From a bacterium (GTDB lineage: Bacteria; Cyanobacteriota; Vampirovibrionia; Gastranaerophilales; Gastranaerophilaceae), in contig JAGBXP010000009.1 in the NCBI GenBank assembly GCA_017629215.1, positions 1-64,000 on the forward strand: a stretch of DNA of 64,000 bases. The letters run 5' to 3'. A program made the position numbers and the translations under genes. How positions within the stretch are numbered: position 1 is the stretch's first letter; every line of letters starts with the position of its first letter. Under the pieces are notes generated by a model. It saw only the letters and a list, made by a program, of their open reading frames with translations. It ran no database searches and was not told the DNA's origin. Below, one piece after another: positions 56,444 through 64,000 of the stretch.

Positions 56444-56449
56444 TATAAT
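56444..56449 (+). promoter_or_regulatory. -10 box of comM-like gene, leaderless
   Basis: TATAAT ends six nt before the ATG at 56456; no Shine-Dalgarno and no clear -35. Confidence 0.55.
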
Positions 56450-56455
56450 TAGTTT

Positions 56456-57976
56456 ATGGTTACTAAAACAATAACTGCTGCGACTGTTGGTATTAATGCT
56501 CATCGTATTGAGGTAGAGGTTGATGTTATCAATTCTTTGCCAAATATAAGCATTGTTGGACTTCCTGATAATTCTGTCAATGAAGCTCGTGAACGAGTAC
56601 ATTCTGCTATTAAAAATTCAGGTTTTACATTTCCTTTGGGGCGTGTGGTAGTTAATTTAGCACCAGCTGATATTAGAAAAGAAGGTACAAATTTTGATTT
56701 ACCTATAGCTATTGGTATTTTAAAAGAACAAGGTATAAATATTCCCGATAATCTAAATTTAGCTTTTTTGGGTGAGCTGTCTTTGGATGGTTCATTAAGA
56801 GGTGTAAATGGCGTATTACCATTGGTTTTAGGCTTAAAGGAAAATGGCATTGAGATTGTTTTTGTACCAGAAGCTAATGCAAAAGAAGCAGCTTTAGTGC
56901 AAGGTGTAAAAGTTTACGGTGCTAAGCATTTAGTCGATATCGTTTCACACTTTGAAGATAAGCCTTTAACTCCAACTGTAGTTGATATAAATAAATATTT
57001 AGCTGATAATGCTTTTACTGATTATACGTTTGATTTCAAAGATGTAAAAGGTCAGCAAAAAGCTAAAAAAGCTATGGAAATTGCTGCAGCTGGAGCTCAT
57101 AATATGTTAATGTCAGGCTCTCCAGGCTCAGGTAAAACCTTAATGGCAAAATGTATGGCATCGATTCTTCCTCCTCTAGAGCTACAAGAAGCATTAGAGC
57201 TTACTAAGATTTATAGTATTTGTGGGTTGTTATCACCAGAACAACCACTTATGACTAAGCGACCTTACAGACCAGTACATCATACAGCATCACCAAATGG
57301 TATTATTGGTGGAGGATCTAATCCAAAACCAGGAGAAATTACTTTAGCTCATCGTGGTGTTCTCTTTTTAGATGAAATGGTAGAGTTTCCTCGTAATGTT
57401 TTAGAGGTGCTAAGACAGCCATTAGAAGATGGAGAAGTTATTATTTCTCGTTCAAAAAGTTCTATAAAGTATCCTTCTAAATTTATTTTATTAGGAGCTA
57501 TGAATCCTTGTCCTTGTGGTTATTTAGGAGATAAAGAAAAACAATGTACTTGTGCTGATTATCAAATCCAACGATATAAAGGCAGGCTTTCTGGACCTCT
57601 CCTTGATAGAATTGATTTGATAATTAATGTCCCACGACTGTCAACTTCTGAATTAATTAATTCGACTGTAGAAGCTGAACCATCAGTTGTAATTAGGGAA
57701 AGAGTAATAAAAGCTCGTAAAATCCAAGCTAAAAGGTATGAAAAAGATGGGATTTTGACAAATTCAGAGTTATCAGCAGAATTAATAAAAAAATATTGTA
57801 TTTTGGATGAGAGTTCTATTCAAATAATGAAATTGGCTTCTGAAAAATATCATTTATCAGGAAGAAAATATAATAGAATTTTAAAACTAGCAAGAACAAT
57901 TGCTGATTTATCAGGTTCTGAGAATATTAAAAGCGAGCATATCACTCAAGCTCTACAATATCGTGTAGAGATTTAG
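56456..57976 (+). CDS. comM: YifB/ComM-family Mg-chelatase-like AAA+ ATPase
   Basis: 506 residues. N-terminal ChlI-like (Lon protease S5-like) domain at 1-165 (ISIVGLPDNSVNEARERV), then the AAA+ core with Walker A SGSPGSGKTLMA around 220 and Walker B GVLFLDEM, a zinc-like CPCGYLGDKEKQCTC insert, and a C-terminal lid. ComM is a hexameric helicase that helps branch migration during natural transformation. Many non-competent bacteria also carry YifB, so function is inferred. Convergent with mgtE, stops overlapping by four bases. Confidence 0.93.
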   Translation: MVTKTITAATVGINAHRIEVEVDVINSLPNISIVGLPDNSVNEARERVHSAIKNSGFTFPLGRVVVNLAPADIRKEGTNFDLPIAIGILKEQGINIPDNLNLAFLGELSLDGSLRGVNGVLPLVLGLKENGIEIVFVPEANAKEAALVQGVKVYGAKHLVDIVSHFEDKPLTPTVVDINKYLADNAFTDYTFDFKDVKGQQKAKKAMEIAAAGAHNMLMSGSPGSGKTLMAKCMASILPPLELQEALELTKIYSICGLLSPEQPLMTKRPYRPVHHTASPNGIIGGGSNPKPGEITLAHRGVLFLDEMVEFPRNVLEVLRQPLEDGEVIISRSKSSIKYPSKFILLGAMNPCPCGYLGDKEKQCTCADYQIQRYKGRLSGPLLDRIDLIINVPRLSTSELINSTVEAEPSVVIRERVIKARKIQAKRYEKDGILTNSELSAELIKKYCILDESSIQIMKLASEKYHLSGRKYNRILKLARTIADLSGSENIKSEHITQALQYRVEI

Positions 57977-59346
57977 ATTGATATTAAATACCAAGTTACG
58001 AGTGTTAGATATACAGCCAGACCAACAACGTCTATTGTTGTAGCAATAACAGGTCCTGAAGCTACTGCTGGATCAAATTTTAATTTCTTTAAAATTAAAG
58101 GGGTGCAAGTTCCAATCATCGTTGCTATTGTCATATTTAATGCCATAGCAAGTCCAACGATTAATCCTAATTGAATGTGATGTTGCCATCCCCATGTAAC
58201 AAGAGCGACTAAAGCTCCAAAAATCAGACCGATACTAACCCCTGTCAAAGTTTCACGCCAAATATATTTCCAACCGGAGTTGAGTGAAACTTGTCCTGTA
58301 GACATCCCACGAACCATTAAAGTTATACTTTGCGTACCAATATTACCTCCGAGTCCTGCTAATAGTGGCATAAATGCAGCAATAACTGGTAAAGATGTAA
58401 ATGTATGGTCATACTTATTGGTAACGGATACGGCAATAAATTCGCCTAATAATGTGATAAATAACCAAGGTATTCTAGCTTTTATAGAATGTGCAAGGCT
58501 ACCAGTCAAAACATCGTCATCGTCATCGTCTCCTAAATCGGTAACGATACCTGATGATGTAAGGATTTCATCTGTAGTTTCTTCTTCGACAATATCTTGA
58601 ACGTCATCCCAAGTAACAATCCCTTTTAGATGGTTATATAAATCAACAACTGGCAAGGCATTAAATTGATATTTCATGAAAATATCTGCGATGTGTCCTT
58701 GATAGTCGTCAACGTGAACCTTAACGATATCTCTGGACATGATTTCTGAAATTACGATATTAGCAGGTGCAGTAAGTAAATCTCTTAATGAAACAACTCC
58801 TAATAAATGTTCATGTTTATCAATGACGTAAACATAATAAAGCTCTATACTGTCTTTTTCAGCTTTAATTCTAATGGTATCGAGAGCATCGTTAACAGTC
58901 ATATTATGTGTAACTGTTAGCACTAATGGGTTCATTATACCACCTGCAGTATCTTCGTTATAGGTTAGGAGTTCTCTTATTTCGGAAGAAAATTTCTCAG
59001 GTAATTTTTCAAGATATGTTTCAGTCTCATCTTCTTCCATATCTCCCAAAACGTCTGCAGCGTCATCGTGTGGCAGTTTAGAGATTAGTCTAGAAGCTAA
59101 AGATTCATCAATATCTCCAAGAATTTCTACCTGAAGTTGTGGTGGTAAGTATTCTATTACATCGGCAGCTTTTTCTTCTTCCAATTTAAGAAAACAAGCT
59201 AAGCGTTCCTCTGGCTTGAGTAATTGAAAAATATCAGCTATATCAGCCTCGTGATAAGAATTTAATTCTTCACGAAGCTGGCTTTCTGTTTCTTCGTTTT
59301 CAAGAAGTTCTTGAATACGGTCTATTGTATTTTCGATATTTGACAT
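57973..59346 (-). CDS. mgtE: Magnesium transporter MgtE
   Basis: 457 residues. Cytosolic N domain (1-130, acidic helical repeats), two CBS domains (about 135-255) and five transmembrane helices (about 285-455), with the pore motif around GLGGNIGTQSITLMVRG. MgtE is a gated Mg2+ channel; the N and CBS domains sense internal Mg2+. An Asp-rich loop (DLGDDDDDDVL) joins CBS to the pore helix. No Mg2+ riboswitch is seen upstream; the leader is only about 50 bases. Confidence 0.95.
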   Translation of the reverse strand: MSNIENTIDRIQELLENEETESQLREELNSYHEADIADIFQLLKPEERLACFLKLEEEKAADVIEYLPPQLQVEILGDIDESLASRLISKLPHDDAADVLGDMEEDETETYLEKLPEKFSSEIRELLTYNEDTAGGIMNPLVLTVTHNMTVNDALDTIRIKAEKDSIELYYVYVIDKHEHLLGVVSLRDLLTAPANIVISEIMSRDIVKVHVDDYQGHIADIFMKYQFNALPVVDLYNHLKGIVTWDDVQDIVEEETTDEILTSSGIVTDLGDDDDDDVLTGSLAHSIKARIPWLFITLLGEFIAVSVTNKYDHTFTSLPVIAAFMPLLAGLGGNIGTQSITLMVRGMSTGQVSLNSGWKYIWRETLTGVSIGLIFGALVALVTWGWQHHIQLGLIVGLAMALNMTIATMIGTCTPLILKKLKFDPAVASGPVIATTIDVVGLAVYLTLVTWYLISI

Positions 59347-59395
59347 TTTGTTTAATTCCTCTTTGTGCCAGATTTTTTAGATTGAATTAGCTGTA

Positions 59396-59896
59396 TTAAC
59401 GATAGTTAGTGAATTGTAGAGGATAATCGTATTTATCTTCATTAGTTCTTAAAAGTTTAATGACATCTTGTAAATCGTCTTTAGATTTGCCTGAAACTCT
59501 AACTTGTTCACCTTGAATTGAAGCTTGTACTTTAAGTTTAGAATCTTTTATATCTGCAACTATTTTTTTCGCAAGTTCCTGTGTTAAACCTTTTCTTAAA
59601 TTGTAAACTTGACGAACATTACCACCTAAAGCATTTTCAATTCCTTGAGCATCAAGAATTTTAATGCTAAGACCTCGTTTTACTAATTTAGATTGAAGAA
59701 TATCATAAATATTTCTAAGCTTCATGTCATCATTAGTTGTGATAGTAATTGATTTATCAGACTCTAATTCTATTGAAGAATTAGAATTTTTCAAATCAAA
59801 TCTTGATGTTATATCTCTCTTTACTTGATCTATTGCGTTTACTAATTCTTGTTTGTCAAATTCAGAAACAACGTCAAAGCTACAATCTTTTGCCAT
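59396..59896 (-). CDS. yajQ: YajQ-family nucleotide-binding protein
   Basis: 166 residues, standard length. Begins KDCSFDVVSEFDKQELVNAIDQVKRDI and ends with TNEDKYDYPLQFTNYR, both typical. YajQ proteins bind nucleotides and in some species cyclic di-GMP. The start ATG at 59896 follows AGGAG. A 9-bp inverted repeat flanks its -10 box. Confidence 0.95.
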   Translation of the reverse strand: MAKDCSFDVVSEFDKQELVNAIDQVKRDITSRFDLKNSNSSIELESDKSITITTNDDMKLRNIYDILQSKLVKRGLSIKILDAQGIENALGGNVRQVYNLRKGLTQELAKKIVADIKDSKLKVQASIQGEQVRVSGKSKDDLQDVIKLLRTNEDKYDYPLQFTNYR

Positions 59897-59911
59897 AATA
59901 ATTAACTCCTA

Positions 59912-59949
59912 TTTTGCCTACTATATTATAATAACACGAATAGGCAAAA
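59912..59949 (-). promoter_or_regulatory. Inverted repeat around the yajQ -10 box
   Basis: TTTTGCCTA (59912-59920) and TAGGCAAAA (59941-59949) are perfect inverted repeats 20 bp apart. The minus-strand TATAAT (59930-59925) lies between. It could be an operator or a leader hairpin. Confidence 0.5.
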
Positions 59950-59965
59950 AGAAATAAAAATTACG

Positions 59966-60172
59966 CTAATTAAATAATTTTTTTAAAAAACGAACAAATC
60001 CATTTCCGTTTTCTTGAGGTTTTTTTCTTGGGACTACAGGGTATTTATAATCGTTAAAATATTTTGTAGGTTTGTTATTATCACCATAATAACCATAACG
60101 CTGTTTCATTTGTTGGTAGACGTTGACGTTATTACCATACATTCCACTGCCCATAGAATACATATTTACCAT
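59966..60172 (-). CDS. Small Gly/Tyr/Asn-rich protein
   Basis: 68 residues from ATG at 60172, with AAGGTG six bases upstream; an in-frame GTG at 60181 is inside that ribosome site. MVNMYSMGSGMYGNNVNVYQQ and QRYGYYGDNN are low-complexity, then a basic tail ending FVRFLKKLFN. No signal peptide. Unknown family. Expressed from copy 4 of the shared promoter element. Confidence 0.6.
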   Translation of the reverse strand: MVNMYSMGSGMYGNNVNVYQQMKQRYGYYGDNNKPTKYFNDYKYPVVPRKKPQENGNGFVRFLKKLFN

Positions 60173-60199
60173 ATTACACACCTTATATTAATAACTTTA

Positions 60200-60234
60200 C
60201 ATATATATAAAGTTATTTTGCTTGAAAAAATTGC
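60200..60234 (-). promoter_or_regulatory. Shared promoter element, copy 4
   Basis: Minus strand: GCAATT (60234-60229), 15 nt, ACTTTATATATATG (60213-60200), 41 nt from the A of ACTTT to the ATG at 60172. A TAACTTTA...TAAAGTTA inverted repeat (60192-60214) overlaps it. Confidence 0.7.
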
Positions 60235-60257
60235 CAATATTGTAAAGAAATGTAAAA

Positions 60258-61211
60258 TTATACATTTCCAGTAGAGCTATTTCTATCGTCCTCTAGTTGT
60301 TTTAATTGTTTAGCGTCAACTTTTTCATCTGGAGCGTAGTTGGTTATTCGAGGGATATCAATGTCAACATTAATATTAGCTTCTACCATTTCAATTTCAT
60401 CTTTTCCAAATTCTTTTATTTTACCGTCCTCAAATTTAACAGCAACAGAATTATTTAAAAATTGTATATAGCAGATTTTACCCAAACCAACCGGTGTCAT
60501 AACAGTAGAACCAACAGGAGGCATTCCTTTCGCTGCTTCAATGTAATTTTCATATTCATAAGTAAGGCAGCATAGCAATCTACCACAAGTTCCAGAAATT
60601 TTTGAAGGAGCGATTGGCATTCCTTGATCTTTTGCTAGTTTTACATTTATTGATTCAAATTTTCTAAGATATGACGAACAGCAGAAAGGCTTTCCGCAAA
60701 TTCCAGTACCGTCCATTATAGAAGATTCATCTCTTACTCCAATATGTCTCAAATCTATTCTCATTTTTTTGAATACTTGGGTTAATTCTTTTAGAAGTTC
60801 TCTAAAGTCTACTCTCTCAGGAGCTGTATAATAGAAAGAGATTTTTCTTTTATCAAAAGTTAGTCTACATTGTACTAAATTCATATTTAGTTTGTGTTTT
60901 TTGATAAGCTCTTTACATTTAAAAAACGAGGTAGTTTCTTCTTGTTTGATATCTTCGTATATCATTAAATCTTCTTGCGTCATAATACGAATAAATTCAA
61001 ACGCTTCCGTTTCTTTTTCTGATTTTTCGAATTGTTCAGCAACCTTAGAACAGACTCTAAAAGCTTTAAGTACTTCTTCTCCTTTTTCAGTACGTACAAG
61101 CACTAATTTGTTATCCAATATGGAGGAACAGCTATCATTGTCCTCTTCGATATTAACATTTTTAAGAGGAACAAAAGTATTTTTTAAATATTTAACTGCG
61201 TACTTTATCAT
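60258..61211 (-). CDS. ricT: RicT (YaaT/PSP1) family protein
   Basis: 317 residues. The PSP1 C-terminal domain is clear: FYYTAPERVDFRELLKEL, then GKPFCCSSYLRKF and GTCGRLLCCLTYEYENY with the conserved Cys pairs. In Bacillus, RicT with RicA and RicF forms the iron-sulfur Y-complex that guides RNase Y; rny is also in this window. RicA and RicF partners are not seen. The start lies within the last codons of gpsA (20-base overlap). Confidence 0.92.
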   Translation of the reverse strand: MIKYAVKYLKNTFVPLKNVNIEEDNDSCSSILDNKLVLVRTEKGEEVLKAFRVCSKVAEQFEKSEKETEAFEFIRIMTQEDLMIYEDIKQEETTSFFKCKELIKKHKLNMNLVQCRLTFDKRKISFYYTAPERVDFRELLKELTQVFKKMRIDLRHIGVRDESSIMDGTGICGKPFCCSSYLRKFESINVKLAKDQGMPIAPSKISGTCGRLLCCLTYEYENYIEAAKGMPPVGSTVMTPVGLGKICYIQFLNNSVAVKFEDGKIKEFGKDEIEMVEANINVDIDIPRITNYAPDEKVDAKQLKQLEDDRNSSTGNV

Positions 61212-62205
61212 AATTTTCTTCCTCTTTTAGTTTTCTATTCATAAGTTTAGATAAAACTTCTTGTGGAGTGATATCAGTGTAAACAGCTTCGTAGATAGCA
61301 TTTGAAACAGGAACTTCTTCGCCTAATTTACGAGCTAAGTCGCATACTGCTTTAGATGTTTTTACGCCTTCTGCAACAGAGCCAAGTTCAGCTAGAATAT
61401 CATCAATTTTTTTACCTTGACCAAGCATTGAGCCAACTGTATAGTTTCTAGACATTGGGCTAGAGCAAGTGGCAATCAAATCACCCATGCCAGAAAGTCC
61501 ATAAAGTGTGGATGGGTTTGCGCCTAGTTTTACGCTTAAACGAACAATCTCTGCCATTCCTCTTGTTAATAATGAACCCATGCAGTTGTCGCCAAGGTTC
61601 ATTGAGTGAGCAAAGCCAGATGCAATTGCGATAACGTTTTTAAGACTACCACCTAGTTCGACTCCAATAACATCTGAATTAGTATATAAACGGAATTTGT
61701 TAGGAACATTACAAGCTTTTTGGACAAATTCAGCAACTTTCATATCATCACAAGCAACTGAAGCTGCTGTAGGTTTTCCTTGCAATACTTCTTTAGCTAA
61801 TGTTGGACCTGATAATATAACAACTTTTTGATCAGGAAGAACATCTTTGATTACTTCAGACATTCTCATTAATGAATTCAACTCAAGTCCTTTTGAAGCA
61901 TTTACTAATGGTGTATTTGGATTAATTCCTGCTTGTTTAAGCTGTTCGCAAACAGGTCTAACTCCACTTGTTGCTACTACTGATAAAATAATATCTGTTT
62001 TTTCGATTGCTTTTTTTAAATCAGATGTTATTTCAACTTTTTTATCAAGCTGAACTTCTAATGGCTTTGAGCAGTGCTTGTTTATAACTAAATCTTCGTA
62101 TAAATCAGATTCTCTACCCCAAATTGTAATATCTTCAAAATTATCATTTAATAACCAAGCTAGTGTTAATCCCCAGCAACCTGGTCCTAATACCGTAAGT
62201 TTCAT
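61192..62205 (-). CDS. gpsA: Glycerol-3-phosphate dehydrogenase [NAD(P)+]
   Basis: 337 residues. N-terminal GPGCWGLTLAWLLN is the GxGxWG nucleotide loop; LSGPTLAKEVLQGKPTA and the catalytic Lys region GGSLKNVIAIASG are present, as is GLSGMGDLIATCSS. It makes sn-glycerol 3-phosphate for phospholipids. Standard size. AGGAG precedes the ATG. It is followed by ricT with overlapping ends. Confidence 0.96.
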   Translation of the reverse strand: MKLTVLGPGCWGLTLAWLLNDNFEDITIWGRESDLYEDLVINKHCSKPLEVQLDKKVEITSDLKKAIEKTDIILSVVATSGVRPVCEQLKQAGINPNTPLVNASKGLELNSLMRMSEVIKDVLPDQKVVILSGPTLAKEVLQGKPTAASVACDDMKVAEFVQKACNVPNKFRLYTNSDVIGVELGGSLKNVIAIASGFAHSMNLGDNCMGSLLTRGMAEIVRLSVKLGANPSTLYGLSGMGDLIATCSSPMSRNYTVGSMLGQGKKIDDILAELGSVAEGVKTSKAVCDLARKLGEEVPVSNAIYEAVYTDITPQEVLSKLMNRKLKEEENYDKVRS

Positions 62206-62312
62206 ATATGAATAACTCCTCTAAACTTTATTTCGTCTTAATTTATTATACTATAATTACTTCACTTTCGGCTAAGTTTGTAAATTTTTGTAAAAATCTA
62301 TTAATAAATTAG

Positions 62313-62347
62313 TCAATAATGTAATTTTTAAATACTTTATATATACA
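62313..62347 (+). promoter_or_regulatory. Shared promoter element, copy 5
   Basis: TCAATA (62313-62318), 15 nt, ACTTTATATATACA (62334-62347), 35 nt from the A of ACTTT to the ATG at 62369. The first hexamer differs at two places from the other copies. An imperfect TTTTTGTAAAAA lies about 15 nt upstream. Confidence 0.6.
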
Positions 62348-62368
62348 TATAACACAAGGAGCTTTATT

Positions 62369-64000
62369 ATGTTTAAATTTTATGAGAGAGTTAAAATTGA
62401 AGACAAGATTTATAACAAAAGAAATTATAAATATTTAGATATATCAGATATTGATTATAAGAAAAAAGATTTTGATATAATAATTAAAAAAAATAATTGT
62501 ATTCATAATAGTGGTAATAATTATATTAAAGCCAATAATCCTAATAATTATGTTGATTGTATTTATGGTGATAAATTTATATTAAATTTAGCCCAAATGG
62601 ATGAGTTTAAGAGTGTTTTAAACAAAAATGATTTAAAGACTTTAAACAATGATTTTAAATCTTTGAGAAAGAAAGATAAAAATTATGATGAAAAGAAAAA
62701 TAAAGAGCGTATTGATAAAATTATAGATAATATGAAAAATTTATTTTCTATTGAAGATTTAGAGTTGGTAAAAGAAAAAATAAAAAGAAGAAAAACTAAG
62801 TTAAAATTTGTTGGTAAAGATGATAAAAAATATATTATTAATATTAAAAAAGATAAAATAGAAATAAAGGTAAAAGAAAATAAATTCTGGTTTCCAAAAA
62901 CATTAAATACAATTATCATAGATGACAATGAAATATCTAGAGTATCAAAAAATGATAAAGATAATGATTATAAATTAACTTTTAATGATAATCCAGAAAA
63001 ATTTTTAAAGGAAAACAAAGAAGTACGCTATACCACTCCTTTTGCAGTAACTAATAAAAAAACAATAACTGAAGCTGCAGAGGCATGGGGTATTCCAGTA
63101 GAAATAGTTGAAGCAGCTAACGCACCATTTAAAAATATTAAAGGTGAGACTTTAAATATTCCTGCTAGACAAAAAAGGGCAGAATATAAATATACTGTAA
63201 AAGAAGGAGAATCTTATAAATCAATTGCTAAAAAGCTAAATATAGATAAGAATGATTTAATAAATGCAAATTTAAAATTACCAGAGGTAGGTACAGAAAT
63301 TAGCATTCCTAATCATGACGAAAAATATAAAATTGCTAAAAACGATACATTGAAATCTATTGCAGAAGAATTTGGTGTTGACCTAAATGAACTTGTTGAA
63401 GAAAACAATGAATTTTGGGGTATCGATTTGCTAAAAAAAGATGTATTTACTTTGCCTGAAATACAACCAGAACAAGTAATTACTATTCCTGAAACAACTT
63501 TTAAAAAGGATGTAGAATTCTACGAATATAAAGTGAAAAAAAATGAAACAATAGAAGATGTTGCAAAAGAACATAATGTCGATATCATAGACCTAAAGGT
63601 TGCAAATTATGAAATAAGAGACGAGGTTGTGATTGATAATTCAAAAAAAATAGTAGTACCTAGGTTCAATCACGTAATAGAAATTAGCCGTGATAATGTA
63701 ATTGATGTACCAGAATATAAATATGTTGTAAAATCTGGAGATACAGTTACAAAAATAGCAAATGAATTAGATGTACAAAAATGTGTACTAGAAAATCATC
63801 CTGATAATATAGGAAAATTAAATAACCTTAAAATAGGTCAAGTAATTACAATCCCCGAACACAAGAAAGTTATAGGGTTAACTGAAAATAATTTCAGAGC
63901 AGTTGCAAAAGAAACAGGTGTTACAGAATCGTACATAATCGATATCTTACTGGGAATTGAAGTTGGACGAGCTAAACTAACAGATTATTATTTATCACCT
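62369..64000 (+). CDS. LysM-repeat protein (partial, runs off the window)
   Basis: At least 544 residues, open to the right edge, ATG at 62369 after AAGGAG. Residues 1-215 are very rich in Lys, Asn and Asp with no signal peptide and no known domain. About 225-495 hold four clear LysM or LysM-like repeats (YKYTVKEGESYKSIAKKLN; YKIAKNDTLKSIAEEFG; YEYKVKKNETIEDVAKEHN; YKYVVKSGDTVTKIANELD) plus a degenerate one at 227-268. Another helical domain starts near 508. LysM binds N-acetylglucosamine polymers such as peptidoglycan. What follows beyond 64000 may be catalytic. It uses copy 5 of the shared promoter element. Confidence 0.85.
   Translation, partial: MFKFYERVKIEDKIYNKRNYKYLDISDIDYKKKDFDIIIKKNNCIHNSGNNYIKANNPNNYVDCIYGDKFILNLAQMDEFKSVLNKNDLKTLNNDFKSLRKKDKNYDEKKNKERIDKIIDNMKNLFSIEDLELVKEKIKRRKTKLKFVGKDDKKYIINIKKDKIEIKVKENKFWFPKTLNTIIIDDNEISRVSKNDKDNDYKLTFNDNPEKFLKENKEVRYTTPFAVTNKKTITEAAEAWGIPVEIVEAANAPFKNIKGETLNIPARQKRAEYKYTVKEGESYKSIAKKLNIDKNDLINANLKLPEVGTEISIPNHDEKYKIAKNDTLKSIAEEFGVDLNELVEENNEFWGIDLLKKDVFTLPEIQPEQVITIPETTFKKDVEFYEYKVKKNETIEDVAKEHNVDIIDLKVANYEIRDEVVIDNSKKIVVPRFNHVIEISRDNVIDVPEYKYVVKSGDTVTKIANELDVQKCVLENHPDNIGKLNNLKIGQVITIPEHKKVIGLTENNFRAVAKETGVTESYIIDILLGIEVGRAKLTDYYLSP

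Noticed and set aside
1-64000. CRISPR arrays, IS elements, prophage, tRNA or rRNA genes
   Set aside because: No regularly spaced repeats, transposase, integrase or phage structural motifs, and no tRNA cloverleaf or rRNA signature was seen by eye. Weakly conserved cases could be missed without a covariance-model search.

Overview
The window is a stretch of an AT-rich (roughly 30% GC by eye) bacterial chromosome, densely packed with housekeeping genes on both strands. The best guess is a gut-type Melainabacteria/Vampirovibrionia (Gastranaerophilales-like) genome; this is inference, not proof. Supporting signs: lipopolysaccharide sugar genes (kdsC, gmhA-type) imply an outer membrane. A MetK of about 422 residues resembles my recollection of the cyanobacterial form. 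Gram-positive-style RNase Y, YmdB and RicT, a flagellar/type III FlhB next to a FliA-type sigma factor, and ThyX in place of ThyA occur together. There is no rRNA, tRNA, CRISPR array, IS element or prophage; the only non-coding RNA gene identified with confidence is ssrA (tmRNA).

Layout. 1-5.7 kb: tail of an unknown gene, comEC and kdsC leftward, then lineage-specific genes (a Gly/His/Cys-rich protein, a possible ADP-ribosyltransferase-like protein and a small acidic protein). 5.8-13.4 kb: thyX, an orphan solute-binding protein, a fatty-acid-CoA ligase, leftward hom-thrC-proB, and a SIS-domain phosphoheptose isomerase. 13.4-20.5 kb: two lineage-specific proteins, tsaE-tsaB, metK, a 50-residue ORF, a Bax-inhibitor-like membrane protein and ssrA with a disturbed 3' flank. 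20.8-25.3 kb: rny-ymdB, a PHP phosphoesterase, a pseudopilin and a LOG-family protein. 26.4-28 kb: trpR-trpB with a visible operator. 28-33 kb: rarA, then leftward tlyA-tatD-coaE-rluB-thioesterase, and gloA. 33-46 kb: dnaE, grpE, dnaJ, a beta-propeller protein, an O-methyltransferase, the sigma factor, flhB, clpP and an M16 protease. 46-54 kb: speD and the chromosome-segregation cluster smc-(129 aa)-scpA-scpB-metalloprotease/TPR. 54-62 kb: rpsB-tsf, a comM-like gene, mgtE, yajQ, a small Gly/Tyr protein, ricT and gpsA. 62.4-64 kb: a LysM protein running off the window.

The most striking non-coding signal is a promoter-like element found in front of five otherwise unrelated, mostly unrecognised genes: [G/T]CAAT[T/A], exactly 15 nt, then ACTTTATATATA, placed 35-42 nt before each start codon. 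It occurs upstream of the genes starting at 3330, 5234(-), 18644, 60172(-) and 62369. It looks like the core promoter of a distinct regulon of lineage-specific proteins, possibly read by an alternative sigma factor, and is the best candidate here for an undescribed system. Other notable signals are a 21-bp duplication of the ssrA 3' end flanking a 161-bp segment of higher GC (an attachment-site scar), several apparently leaderless mRNAs with a -10 box 6-7 nt before ATG, a trp operator palindrome, and a long smc leader able to form two mutually exclusive hairpins.
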